43,966 nt of DNA from JBBPXY01 sp038200435 (GTDB lineage: Bacteria > Actinomycetota > Thermoleophilia > Solirubrobacterales > Solirubrobacteraceae), in the NCBI GenBank assembly GCA_038200435.1, contig JBBPXY010000053.1:1-43966 (forward strand). The letters run 5' to 3'. Shown one piece after another: positions 16,063-23,237 of this stretch. The notes beneath the pieces are model-generated. The model made no database searches. It was not told where the DNA came from and saw only the letters and a list, made by a program, of their open reading frames with translations. The first letter of the stretch is position 1; each line of letters begins with the position of its first letter. The translations under genes were made by a program, and so were the position numbers.

Positions 16063-18501
16063 TCAGCGGACGACGAAGTTCACGAGGCGACCGGGCACGA
16101 CGACCGCCTTCACGACCTCCTGGCCGGCTAGGTGGGTGACGACGTTAGGCGCCTCCCGTGCGAGTGCCTCGAGCTCTTCCTTGCTCGTCGACGGCGCCAC
16201 CTGGATCCGGTCGCGCACCTTGCCGTTCACCTGGCATACGACCTCGACCGTGTCTCGCTCGAGCAGACGCGGGTCGGCTTCGGGCCAAGGCTCTTCCCAG
16301 ACGCGACGGCCCGTGACGAGCTCGTAGACCTCAGAGCTGCAGTGCGGCGCAAAGGGCTGGATGAGCGACGCCGCCGTCGCCGTCGCGAAGGCCAAGGAGC
16401 CGGTGGCGGCCGTTTCACGCGAGCGATAGATCTCGTTGACGAGCTCCATCACCGCGGCAATGGCCGTGTTGAACGCGAATCGGGCGGTCATGTCCCCCGA
16501 GACCTTCTCGATCGCCCAGTGCGCCTTGCGCAGCAGCTCGAGGTCCACTCCCTCCGGCGCGCCGGGCACTTCGGGGGCCTCCCCACCCCCCAACTCGTAG
16601 CCGAGACGCCAGAGCCGCGCGAGGAAGCGGTGCACGCCCTCGACACCTTCGTCGGACCAATCGGCATCCTGGTCGGGAGGGCCGATGAAGAGGACGTAGC
16701 AGCGCGCCGTGTCCGCCCCGTAGCGCTCGACGTAGGTCGCAGGAGAGATGACGTTGCCGCGCGACTTGCTCATCTTTGCTCCGCCCCGCGTGATCATCCC
16801 CTGGGTGAAGAGGGCTTCGAAGGGCTCTTGCACTCCCACCAGCCCGAGGTCCGCCAGCGCCTTGGTGAAGAAGCGCGCGTACATGAGGTGGAGGATCGCG
16901 TGCTCCACACCGCCGATGTACTGGTCGACGCCCATCCACTCGTCGAGCGCATCGCGGCCCCAGGCGGCCTCGTCGTTACCCGCGTCGCAGTAGCGCAGGT
17001 AGTACCAGGAGGAATCGACGAACGTGTCCATCGTGTCCGTCTCGCGGCGCGCGGAGCCATCGCACGAAGGGCATGCGACGTTCGCCCAATCCGTGGCGGC
17101 ATCGAGGGGAGAGCGGCCCTTGGGTGCGTAGTCCTCGACGTCAGGCAGCTCGACGGGCAGATCCGCTTCGGGCACGGGCACCATCCCGCAGCGGTCGCAG
17201 TGGATGATCGGGATCGGGCAGCCCCAGTAGCGCTGGCGCGAGACCAGCCAGTCGCGCAACCGGTAAGAGACGGACGAATGGCCGCGCCCTTCGCGGTCGA
17301 GCCAGGCCACGATCTTCTCGAGCGCGTCCCGGTTGGCCAGCCCGTCGAAGTCAGGATGGGAGTTCACGATCGGCCCGTCACCGGGGTACGGCAACTCGTC
17401 GCCGCCGCCGACGACACGCCGGATCGGCAGGCCGAACGTCTGCGCGAACTCGAAGTCCCGCTCGTCGTGCGCGGGCACGGCCATGATCGCTCCCGTACCG
17501 TATTCCAAGAGCACGTAGTCGGCGACGAACACCGGGATCTGCTCGCCGTTGACCGGGTTGGTCACGGTGCGGCCCAGGGGAACACCCGTCTTGGGCTTCT
17601 CGGTGGTCCCGCGCTCCTCGGCGCCCTCGCCGAGCGCCTGTGTCACGTAGTCGTGCACGGCCTTCTCACCGTCGGTCCCTTCAGCCAGCTTGAACACGTC
17701 GGGGTGCTCCGGTGCCATCACGAAGAAGGTCGCGCCGAAGAGCGTGTCGGGCCGCGTCGTGAAGACCGGGTAGTCGATGCCAAGCTCCTCGCAGCGGAAG
17801 TTGACCTCAGCCCCCTCCGAGCGCCCGATCCAGTTGCGCTGCATCGATTTGACGTGCTCGGGCCAGCGGATCTCGTCGAGATCGTCGAGCAGGCGGTCGG
17901 CGTAGTCGGTGATCCGCAGGAACCACTGATTGAGCTGCCGCGCCTCGACGAGCGCACCGCAGCGCTCGCAGTGCCCGTCGACGACCTGCTCGTTGGCGAG
18001 CACCGTCGCGTCGTTCGGACACCAGTTGACGGCAGCGTCCTTGCGGTAGGCCAAGCCGCGATCGAACAGCTGCAGGAAGATCCACTGCGTCCAGCGGTAG
18101 TAGCTCGGTTGGTGGGTGCCGAACTCGCGCGACCAGTCGACGGAGATGCCCCAGGAGCGGAACGCACGCTGGAAGGATTCGATCGAGGCCTGCGTCGAGT
18201 CGCGCGGATGCTGGCCGGTCTTGATCGCGTGGTTCTCAGCGGGAAGGCCGAACGCGTCGTAGCCCATCGGGTGCAGCACCCGGGCCCCGCGACGGCGGTG
18301 GTAGTGCGCAATCGCATCGCCGAGTGCGTAGTTCTTGAGGTGCCCGATGTGCGGCTCGCCGCTCGGGTACGGGAGCATCTCGAGCACGTAGGACTTCGGG
18401 CGCCCGTCCGGTTCGTTGCTCACCTCCCACGTCTTCTCTCGCGCCCAGAGCTCCTGCCATTTGGGCTCGATCGAGGCGGGCTCATAGCGCTGCTCGGCCA
18501 T
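16063..18501 (-). CDS. leuS: Leucyl-tRNA synthetase
   Basis: This class I synthetase charges tRNA-Leu and edits misactivated amino acids. The ATG at 18501 gives 812 residues, the bacterial LeuS length. It has the HIGH box as HIGH (51-54, in PYPSGEPHIGHLKN), a CP1 editing domain including FTTRPDTLFGATF, zinc-type cysteine pairs (CERC and CDRC...CPSC), and KMSKS at 576-580. The C-terminal anticodon and leucine-specific domains are complete. The frame upstream of the ATG (to 18627) is not family sequence. No T-box leader is evident in the 135 bases upstream. Confidence 0.97.
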   Translation of the reverse strand: MAEQRYEPASIEPKWQELWAREKTWEVSNEPDGRPKSYVLEMLPYPSGEPHIGHLKNYALGDAIAHYHRRRGARVLHPMGYDAFGLPAENHAIKTGQHPRDSTQASIESFQRAFRSWGISVDWSREFGTHQPSYYRWTQWIFLQLFDRGLAYRKDAAVNWCPNDATVLANEQVVDGHCERCGALVEARQLNQWFLRITDYADRLLDDLDEIRWPEHVKSMQRNWIGRSEGAEVNFRCEELGIDYPVFTTRPDTLFGATFFVMAPEHPDVFKLAEGTDGEKAVHDYVTQALGEGAEERGTTEKPKTGVPLGRTVTNPVNGEQIPVFVADYVLLEYGTGAIMAVPAHDERDFEFAQTFGLPIRRVVGGGDELPYPGDGPIVNSHPDFDGLANRDALEKIVAWLDREGRGHSSVSYRLRDWLVSRQRYWGCPIPIIHCDRCGMVPVPEADLPVELPDVEDYAPKGRSPLDAATDWANVACPSCDGSARRETDTMDTFVDSSWYYLRYCDAGNDEAAWGRDALDEWMGVDQYIGGVEHAILHLMYARFFTKALADLGLVGVQEPFEALFTQGMITRGGAKMSKSRGNVISPATYVERYGADTARCYVLFIGPPDQDADWSDEGVEGVHRFLARLWRLGYELGGGEAPEVPGAPEGVDLELLRKAHWAIEKVSGDMTARFAFNTAIAAVMELVNEIYRSRETAATGSLAFATATAASLIQPFAPHCSSEVYELVTGRRVWEEPWPEADPRLLERDTVEVVCQVNGKVRDRIQVAPSTSKEELEALAREAPNVVTHLAGQEVVKAVVVPGRLVNFVVR

Positions 18502-18636
18502 GCGGGCGCGGAGGTTAGCGGTCGGGTAGGTGGTGCCCGGCGGGTCCCGGCCGCGCCTCAACCCGGATACCGCCGCCCTGCAACTACGCGCCCAGCGTGG
18601 GTCTAAGAGTCCCGACGCCCGTACCATCGACGGGTC

Positions 18637-19287
18637 ATGGCCGACGAAGCTCCCGTTCCGCCCGCACGACGCGGGCCAGGCGACGCAGCCGCACGCGTGG
18701 CCGGGATAATCACTGCGGCCGAAGAGACCGCGGAGCGCCTCGAGGCCGAGGCAGAAGAGCAGGCGAGCTCTCGAGTCGCCGAGGGCCAGCGCGCGGCCGA
18801 CAATCGCATCCGGGCCGCGGAGGACGAAGCACGGGAGATCCTGGCCGAGGCGCGAGCCGAGTCGGCACGCCTGCAGGAAGAGGCGCGGGCGCAGGCCGAG
18901 CGCACTAGGGCCACGGCTGCGTCGGAGGCGCTGGCCATCGTCGGCCGAGCTGACCAGGAGACGACGCGCCAGCGCGAGGAAGCCGAGACCTACGCGGCAG
19001 AGACCCGCGATGCCGCCGACACCCGCGCCCGGGAGCTGCTCACCGACGCACGAACAGTCGCCGGCGGAGTCAAGGCCGAGGGCATCGAGCTGAGTGGGAA
19101 CCTCAGCGAGCTGGGCACGTCACTGCGCTCGAACGCGGAACGACTGCTGCGCGACATCCAGCAGACGCACGCGCGGCTGACCGCGAGTCTCGACCAGGTG
19201 GACGGCGGCGAGCGCGCTAAGACGGGCGATGGTCGTCGCGCGCCGGTCGATTTCGACGTTCCGGAGTTCACGACCGACCGACGCTGA
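18637..19287 (+). CDS. Coiled-coil protein of unknown function (DivIVA-like style)
   Basis: This 216-residue protein is dominated by one long charged coiled coil (about 25-150), rich in Ala, Glu and Arg with AEA/REI repeats such as AAEDEAREILAEARAESARLQ. A shorter helical tail follows (LSGNLSELGTSLRSNAERLLRDIQQTHARL). There is no membrane segment and no catalytic motif. The composition resembles DivIVA/Wag31-type or ATP-synthase b-like filament proteins, but I cannot assign it. The start is ATG at 18637. TACCAT at 18622-18627 could be a -10, giving a near-leaderless message. It is divergent from leuS and precedes the endonuclease ORF by 39 bases. Confidence 0.7.
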   Translation: MADEAPVPPARRGPGDAAARVAGIITAAEETAERLEAEAEEQASSRVAEGQRAADNRIRAAEDEAREILAEARAESARLQEEARAQAERTRATAASEALAIVGRADQETTRQREEAETYAAETRDAADTRARELLTDARTVAGGVKAEGIELSGNLSELGTSLRSNAERLLRDIQQTHARLTASLDQVDGGERAKTGDGRRAPVDFDVPEFTTDRR

Positions 19288-19307
19288 CCCGGTCCGGATC
19301 CGTCCGG

Positions 19308-19329
19308 CATACGAACTAGTGTTCGTATG
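19308..19329. promoter_or_regulatory. LexA-type SOS box overlapping the endonuclease start codon
   Basis: The arms CATACGAAC and GTTCGTATG are perfect complements separated by TAGT. The core CGAAC-TAGT-GTTCG (19312-19325) fits the Gram-positive LexA/DinR pattern GAAC-N4-GTTC. The right arm runs into the ATG of the endonuclease ORF (19327-19329), and TAGTGT (19317-19322) inside it could be the -10 of a leaderless promoter. LexA bound here would therefore directly block transcription. This is a sequence match only. Confidence 0.65.
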
Positions 19330-19857
19330 GTGCTGACCTCCTCACGCAAGGGCGCGATCGCTGAATCCAGGATCGCAGCAGCGGCGATCGAGGCTGGCCT
19401 CGGGGTTCTCAGGCCGCTGGTCGAGGGAGGTCGGTACGACCTCGTCTTCGACGACGGGACCAGGCTCCTGCGAGTGCAGTGCAAGTGCAAGTGGGCTTCG
19501 TTGCGGGCCGGAGTGGTCGCCATCCGGTTGAGGACCAGCCGCCATACACCCGGCGGCTACGTTCGCACGACGTACAGCAGCTCCGAGGTCGACGCTGTGG
19601 CGGCGTACTGCCGGGAGCTCGACCGGTGCTATCTCGTACCAATCGAGCTGGTGGCCAACCTTACCGACGTCAACCTGCGTCTCTCTAAGCCGAAGAACAA
19701 CCAGATCGCGGGTATAAGATGGGCACGCGATTTCGAGCTCGGGGCTATAGCTCAGCTGGGAGAGCGCCGCCATGGCATGGCGGAGGTCGCCGGTTCGATC
19801 CCGGCTAGCTCCATCGCCTGTGAGGCCGTCCGCAAGGGCGGCCTCACCTCGTTCTAG
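19327..19857 (+). CDS. PD-(D/E)XK endonuclease-like protein (group I intron endonuclease family), ORF runs through tRNA-Ala
   Basis: The first ~138 residues resemble the I-Ssp6803I-type PD-(D/E)XK homing endonucleases. They have a K-G-A-I-A-E helix (8-13), GGRYD with Asp38, and RLLRVQCK with Gln51 and Lys53 as the Q-x-K active-site variant. The end of the domain is KNNQIAGIRWARDFEL. There is no stop at the domain end. The frame continues, in register, into tRNA-Ala at codon 139 (GAIAQLGER...) and through its terminator to TAG at 19855-19857. Whether the tRNA-derived tail is made is unknown. No group I intron is visible and the tRNA is uninterrupted. The start is ATG at 19327, inside a LexA-type box. 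Nothing nearby suggests a restriction-modification partner. Confidence 0.72.
   Translation: MVLTSSRKGAIAESRIAAAAIEAGLGVLRPLVEGGRYDLVFDDGTRLLRVQCKCKWASLRAGVVAIRLRTSRHTPGGYVRTTYSSSEVDAVAAYCRELDRCYLVPIELVANLTDVNLRLSKPKNNQIAGIRWARDFELGAIAQLGERRHGMAEVAGSIPASSIACEAVRKGGLTSF
19713..19718 (+). promoter_or_regulatory. Possible -10 element for tRNA-Ala, inside the endonuclease ORF
   Basis: TATAAG (in GGTATAAGATGG) lies 22 bases before the tRNA 5' end. The same bases encode the conserved G-I-R-W of the endonuclease. No good -35 is seen at 17-18 bases, so this is tentative. Confidence 0.35.
19741..19813 (+). tRNA. tRNA-Ala (anticodon GGC)
   Basis: It folds into a complete cloverleaf of 73 bases. The acceptor stem is GGGGCTA/TAGCTCC with the G3-U70 wobble that identifies alanine tRNAs. 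The D stem is GCTC/GAGC, the anticodon stem CCGCC/GGCGG with loop ATGGCAT (anticodon GGC), and the T arm GCCGG-TTCGATC-CCGGC. The discriminator base is A, and the 3' CCA is not encoded. No intron interrupts it. The whole gene lies inside the endonuclease reading frame. Confidence 0.97.
19820..19847 (+). terminator. Hairpin terminator after tRNA-Ala
   Basis: GTGAGGCCG and CGGCCTCAC are perfect complements around TCCGCAAGGG, where TCC/GGG partly extend the stem. It starts 7 bases after the tRNA. A weak pyrimidine run (CTCGTTCT) follows. It would serve the tRNA and perhaps the convergent rsfS operon. Confidence 0.7.
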
Positions 19858-20207
19858 CCCGCAACCTCGAGCGTCCGCGCCGGTACCTCGCCCCACAGCT
19901 GCTCGAGGCGGTAGAACTCACGCGTCTCGGGTGTGAACACGTGCACCACGACGTCGAGGTAGTCCATCAGGATCCACGTCGCCTGCCCGGCTCCCTCCAC
20001 CCGGCGCGGGAGCACTCCGTGGTCGTTCTTCAGGCCTATGTGGATGCCGTCATGGATCGCCTTCGTCTGGCGCTCCGTGTTGCCCGAGCAGATGACGAAG
20101 TAGTCGGTGTAGCCGATCACACCGCGCAGGTCGAGCTCCACGAGCTCCGCCGCCTTCTTGTCGGCGGCGTACCCGGCGATCGCCCCGGCCAGCTCGGCGC
20201 CGTTCAT
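19854..20207 (-). CDS. rsfS: Ribosomal silencing factor RsfS
   Basis: RsfS (Iojap/YbeB family) binds ribosomal protein L14 on the large subunit and blocks subunit joining in starvation. The 117-residue product shows the family core: AADKKAAELVELDLRGVIGYTDYFVICSGNTERQTKAIHDGI, then WILMDYLDVVVHVFTPETREFYRLEQLWG. The ATG overlaps the nadD stop as ATGA (20204-20207). Its TAG stop shares a CTAG with the convergent endonuclease ORF. Confidence 0.95.
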   Translation of the reverse strand: MNGAELAGAIAGYAADKKAAELVELDLRGVIGYTDYFVICSGNTERQTKAIHDGIHIGLKNDHGVLPRRVEGAGQATWILMDYLDVVVHVFTPETREFYRLEQLWGEVPARTLEVAG

Positions 20208-20821
20208 GCCGCCACCGCGTAGAGGCCGCCCTCGGCGATGAGCTGCGCGACCGCGTCCGGGACGAGGCCGTCGATGGACTCTCCTCGAGCCACACGATCA
20301 CGCACGAGCGACGACGACACATCGACGGGCTCCATGTCCAGGTAGCTCACGCGATCCTCGCCGGCCAACGGCGCGAGCCGCTCGGCGATCAGCGCTCTTG
20401 CCGAGCCGGCCCGCTCGGCCACCGCCAGCCGCGCCAGGCCGAGCACCGCCTCGGGCTCGCGCCAAGTCGGCAGATTCGTGGCCATGTCGCCACCGACGAC
20501 GAGCGTGAACTCAGCGTCCGGTCGTTCGGAATGCATGGCCCGGAGGGTATCCACGGTGTAGGAAGGGCCGGGCCTGTCGAGCTCGGCCCTGGAGGCCTGC
20601 AGCCCTGGCTCCCCGCTCGCCGCCGCCTGGCACAGCTCGAAGCGCACCTCCGCGCCGGGGTCGCTCGCAAACGACTTGTGGGGCGGCCGGGCGGCGGTTA
20701 CGAGCAGGACGACGTCAAGTCCCAGGGCTGTTCGGGCTGCGCGCGCGCAGGCGAGGTGGCCTGCGTGCGGGGGGTTGAACGTCCCCCCCAGCACCCCGAC
20801 GCGCGTGGCCGCGGCGGCCAC
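20204..20821 (-). CDS. nadD: Nicotinate-nucleotide adenylyltransferase
   Basis: NadD transfers AMP from ATP to nicotinate mononucleotide in NAD synthesis. The 205-residue product has the nucleotidyltransferase motif GGTFNPPHAGH (12-22, H-x-G-H at 19-22), GPSYTVDTL, VVGGDMATNLPTWREP, and the C-terminal VSSSLVRDR (ISSTxIR equivalent). The start is probably GTG at 20821, four bases after proA. It is coupled to rsfS, as in many bacteria. Confidence 0.94.
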   Translation of the reverse strand: MAAAATRVGVLGGTFNPPHAGHLACARAARTALGLDVVLLVTAARPPHKSFASDPGAEVRFELCQAAASGEPGLQASRAELDRPGPSYTVDTLRAMHSERPDAEFTLVVGGDMATNLPTWREPEAVLGLARLAVAERAGSARALIAERLAPLAGEDRVSYLDMEPVDVSSSLVRDRVARGESIDGLVPDAVAQLIAEGGLYAVAA

Positions 20822-20825
20822 GGGC

Positions 20826-22100
20826 TCATCCCCGGACGTGACCTGAGCCCTCGACGAGATACTTCGTCGTGCACAGCTCGCGCAGCCCGATCGGACCGCG
20901 CGCGTGCAACTTCTGGGTGGAGTTGCCGATCTCGGCTCCCATGCCGAACTCTCCGCCGTCGGTGAATCGCGTCGAGGCGTTCACGTAGACGCAGGCGGCG
21001 TCGACGCCGAGCTGGAAGGCGCGCGCCGCGGCCGTGTCGCGCGTGAGGATGGCCTCCGAGTGACCGCTGCCGTACCGGTTGACGTGCTCGATCGCCTCCT
21101 CCGCGGAGTCGACTATGCCGACCGCGAGGATGAGCGTCAGGTACTCGGTGGCCCAGTCCTCCTCGGTCGCCGGCACGAGCCAGTGCCCGAGGTCGTCGCC
21201 CGCAAGGGCGGCGGTGCGGCCGTCGACGTGGAGTTCCACCCCCGACTCGCGCAGCGCGCGCAGCATGCGTGGGACGAAGACCGGCGCGGCGTCGGCATGC
21301 ACCAGGAGCGTCTCGAGGGCGTTGCACACGCCCGGGCGTTGCAGCTTGGCGTTCAGCACGATGCGCTCGGCGTCGTCCTGATCGGCCGAGGCGTCGACGA
21401 ACACGTGGCAGTTGCCCGAGGCCGCGAAGATCACCGGCACGGTCGCCACGCCCGTCAGCGCCGCCTTGAGCCCCTCCCCGCCTCTGGGGATGATCAAGTC
21501 AACCACACCAGCCTGCGTCGCCAGTTCGGCGAGCTCCTCGCGGCCGCCGCCCGCGACCAGCGAGAGGGCCTCCGCGGGCACGCCGGCCGAGGCAGCTGCC
21601 TCGGCCGCGATGCCGGCCAAGACAGCGTTGGAGTGGGTGGCCGAGGAGGAGCCGCGCAGCACGACGGCGTTGCCGGACTTGAGACAGAGGGCCGCGGCGT
21701 CGATCGTCACGTTCGGCCGCCCCTCGTAGACCACGGCGACGACCCCGAGCGGGACGCGCACCTTGCGCACGTCGAGCCCGTTCGGCAGCCGGTGGCCGTC
21801 GATGACCTCGCCGACCGGATCGGGTAGTGCGGCGATCGCCCGCGTGCCGGCCGCCATGGCCGCCACGCGCGCCTCGTCGAGCGCCAGCCGATCGAGCAGG
21901 GCAGGCGTCAGGTCGGCAGCGCGGCCCGCCTCCACGTCGCGCGCGTTCGCTTCGAGGATCTGCGGGGTCCGGTCCTCGAGCGCGCCAGCGATCGCCACGA
22001 GCGCAGCGTCCTTCGTGCCCGAGCCGAGCGTCGCCAGTGTGCGCGAGGCCCGCTGCGCGGCGAGACAGACGTCGGCAACGGATGTGGCGACGGCAGCCAT
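20826..22100 (-). CDS. proA: Glutamate-5-semialdehyde dehydrogenase (gamma-glutamyl phosphate reductase)
   Basis: ProA reduces gamma-glutamyl phosphate with NADPH, the second step of proline synthesis. The ATG at 22100 gives 424 residues, the normal size. Landmarks are VRKVRVPLGVVAVVYEGRPNVT, CLKSGNAVVLRGSSSATHSN, the catalytic cysteine in LQRPGVCNALETLLVH, and RFTDGGEFGMGAEIGNSTQKLHARGP near the C-terminus. proB lies directly upstream (19-base gap), making the usual proBA pair. Confidence 0.96.
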   Translation of the reverse strand: MAAVATSVADVCLAAQRASRTLATLGSGTKDAALVAIAGALEDRTPQILEANARDVEAGRAADLTPALLDRLALDEARVAAMAAGTRAIAALPDPVGEVIDGHRLPNGLDVRKVRVPLGVVAVVYEGRPNVTIDAAALCLKSGNAVVLRGSSSATHSNAVLAGIAAEAAASAGVPAEALSLVAGGGREELAELATQAGVVDLIIPRGGEGLKAALTGVATVPVIFAASGNCHVFVDASADQDDAERIVLNAKLQRPGVCNALETLLVHADAAPVFVPRMLRALRESGVELHVDGRTAALAGDDLGHWLVPATEEDWATEYLTLILAVGIVDSAEEAIEHVNRYGSGHSEAILTRDTAAARAFQLGVDAACVYVNASTRFTDGGEFGMGAEIGNSTQKLHARGPIGLRELCTTKYLVEGSGHVRG

Positions 22101-22119
22101 CAGACCAAGGGTACGCCGA

Positions 22120-23208
22120 CTACTCGAGCACGAAGTAGTCGCGGTGCACCGCTTCCGGGCTCGAACGCGGAAGGACACCCCGGGCGTCGGCCGTCTTCAT
22201 CCCCATGACCCGTCGCAGCTCGTCGGCGGAGTAGGTGCAGATGCCCTTGCCGACCGCGGCGCGCTCATGGACCACGCCGACGGCGTCACCGGCTTCGAAG
22301 CTGCCCTCGACGTCGACGATGCCGACCGGCAGCAGGCTCCTGCCCCCGTCGCGCAACGCGCGCGCCGCGCCGTCGTCGACAGTGAGGCGACCGCGTTCGG
22401 GTTTCGCGTACTTGAGCCACAGCTTGAACGACGAGTAGCGCTCTCCGCGCGCCGGGAAGCGCGTACCCACTGCATCGCCCGCGGCCGCCGCCGCAAGCAC
22501 TCCCTCGTTGAACCCGCTACCGACCACAGTCGCGACGCCCGCGGCCGTAGCCATCTCAGCCGCAACCACCTTCGAGCGCATGCCACCCGAGCCCAGCGGG
22601 GTGGTCCGGTGGCCGATGCGCAGTTCGTCGAGGGCCGAGAAGTCGGTCACCTCGCGTACAAGCGCGGCGTTGGGGTCATCCCGCGGGTCGGCCGCGTGCA
22701 GGCCGTCGGTCGAGGTCAGCAGCACGAGTAGCTCCGCCCCGAGGAGGATCGCCACCTGGGCGGCGAGGAAGTCGTTGTCACCGAAGGAGATCTCGTCCGT
22801 CGTGGTCGTGTCGTTCTCGTTGATCACCGGGACGACATCCCACTCGAGCAGCTTGCGCAACGTCTGGCGGGCGTTCAGGTAGTGGGTCCGCGCGCTCATA
22901 TCGAAGAAGGTCAGCAGGACCTGGGCGCTGGCCACCCCGAACGAGCCGAGCAGCCGGTCATAGACCTGGTAGAGCCTCCCCTGCCCGACCGCGCTGGCCG
23001 CCTGCAGCTCGTCGACGGAGCGCGGGCGGGCGGCCAGCCCCCGCAGCCTCATACCGTGAGCGATGGCTCCAGAGGAGACGATGACCGGATGGCGGCCCTG
23101 CGCGTGCAGCGCGGCCACATCGGCGCAGATCCGGCTCAGGTTCTCCTCCCGCGGAGCGCCGGTCTCGTCGGCGACCACGCTCGAGCCCAGTTTCACCACG
23201 ACCGTCAT
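22120..23208 (-). CDS. proB: Glutamate 5-kinase
   Basis: ProB phosphorylates glutamate, the committed and feedback-inhibited step of proline synthesis. The 362-residue product has an amino acid kinase domain (MTVVVKLGSSVVAD, VSSGAIAHGM, VPVINENDTTTTDEISFGDND, LLTSTDGLH, GSGGMRSK) and a C-terminal PUA domain (about 275-362, including GRLTVDDGAARALRDGGRSLLPVGI). The start is ATG at 23208, 29 bases after obgE. Confidence 0.96.
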   Translation of the reverse strand: MTVVVKLGSSVVADETGAPREENLSRICADVAALHAQGRHPVIVSSGAIAHGMRLRGLAARPRSVDELQAASAVGQGRLYQVYDRLLGSFGVASAQVLLTFFDMSARTHYLNARQTLRKLLEWDVVPVINENDTTTTDEISFGDNDFLAAQVAILLGAELLVLLTSTDGLHAADPRDDPNAALVREVTDFSALDELRIGHRTTPLGSGGMRSKVVAAEMATAAGVATVVGSGFNEGVLAAAAAGDAVGTRFPARGERYSSFKLWLKYAKPERGRLTVDDGAARALRDGGRSLLPVGIVDVEGSFEAGDAVGVVHERAAVGKGICTYSADELRRVMGMKTADARGVLPRSSPEAVHRDYFVLE

Positions 23209-23237
23209 GGCGCGAGCTTAGGCGCTTCGCCGAAGCG

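Noticed and set aside
18603..18611. CTAAGAGTC, identical to the left edge of E1, near the coiled-coil gene
   Set aside because: Only 9 bases match, with no partner arm or islands nearby; likely chance.
19342..19896. Minus-strand ORF across tRNA-Ala containing ASRDRTGDLRHAMAALSQLSYSP
   Set aside because: This is the familiar antisense translation of a tRNA gene, not a protein.
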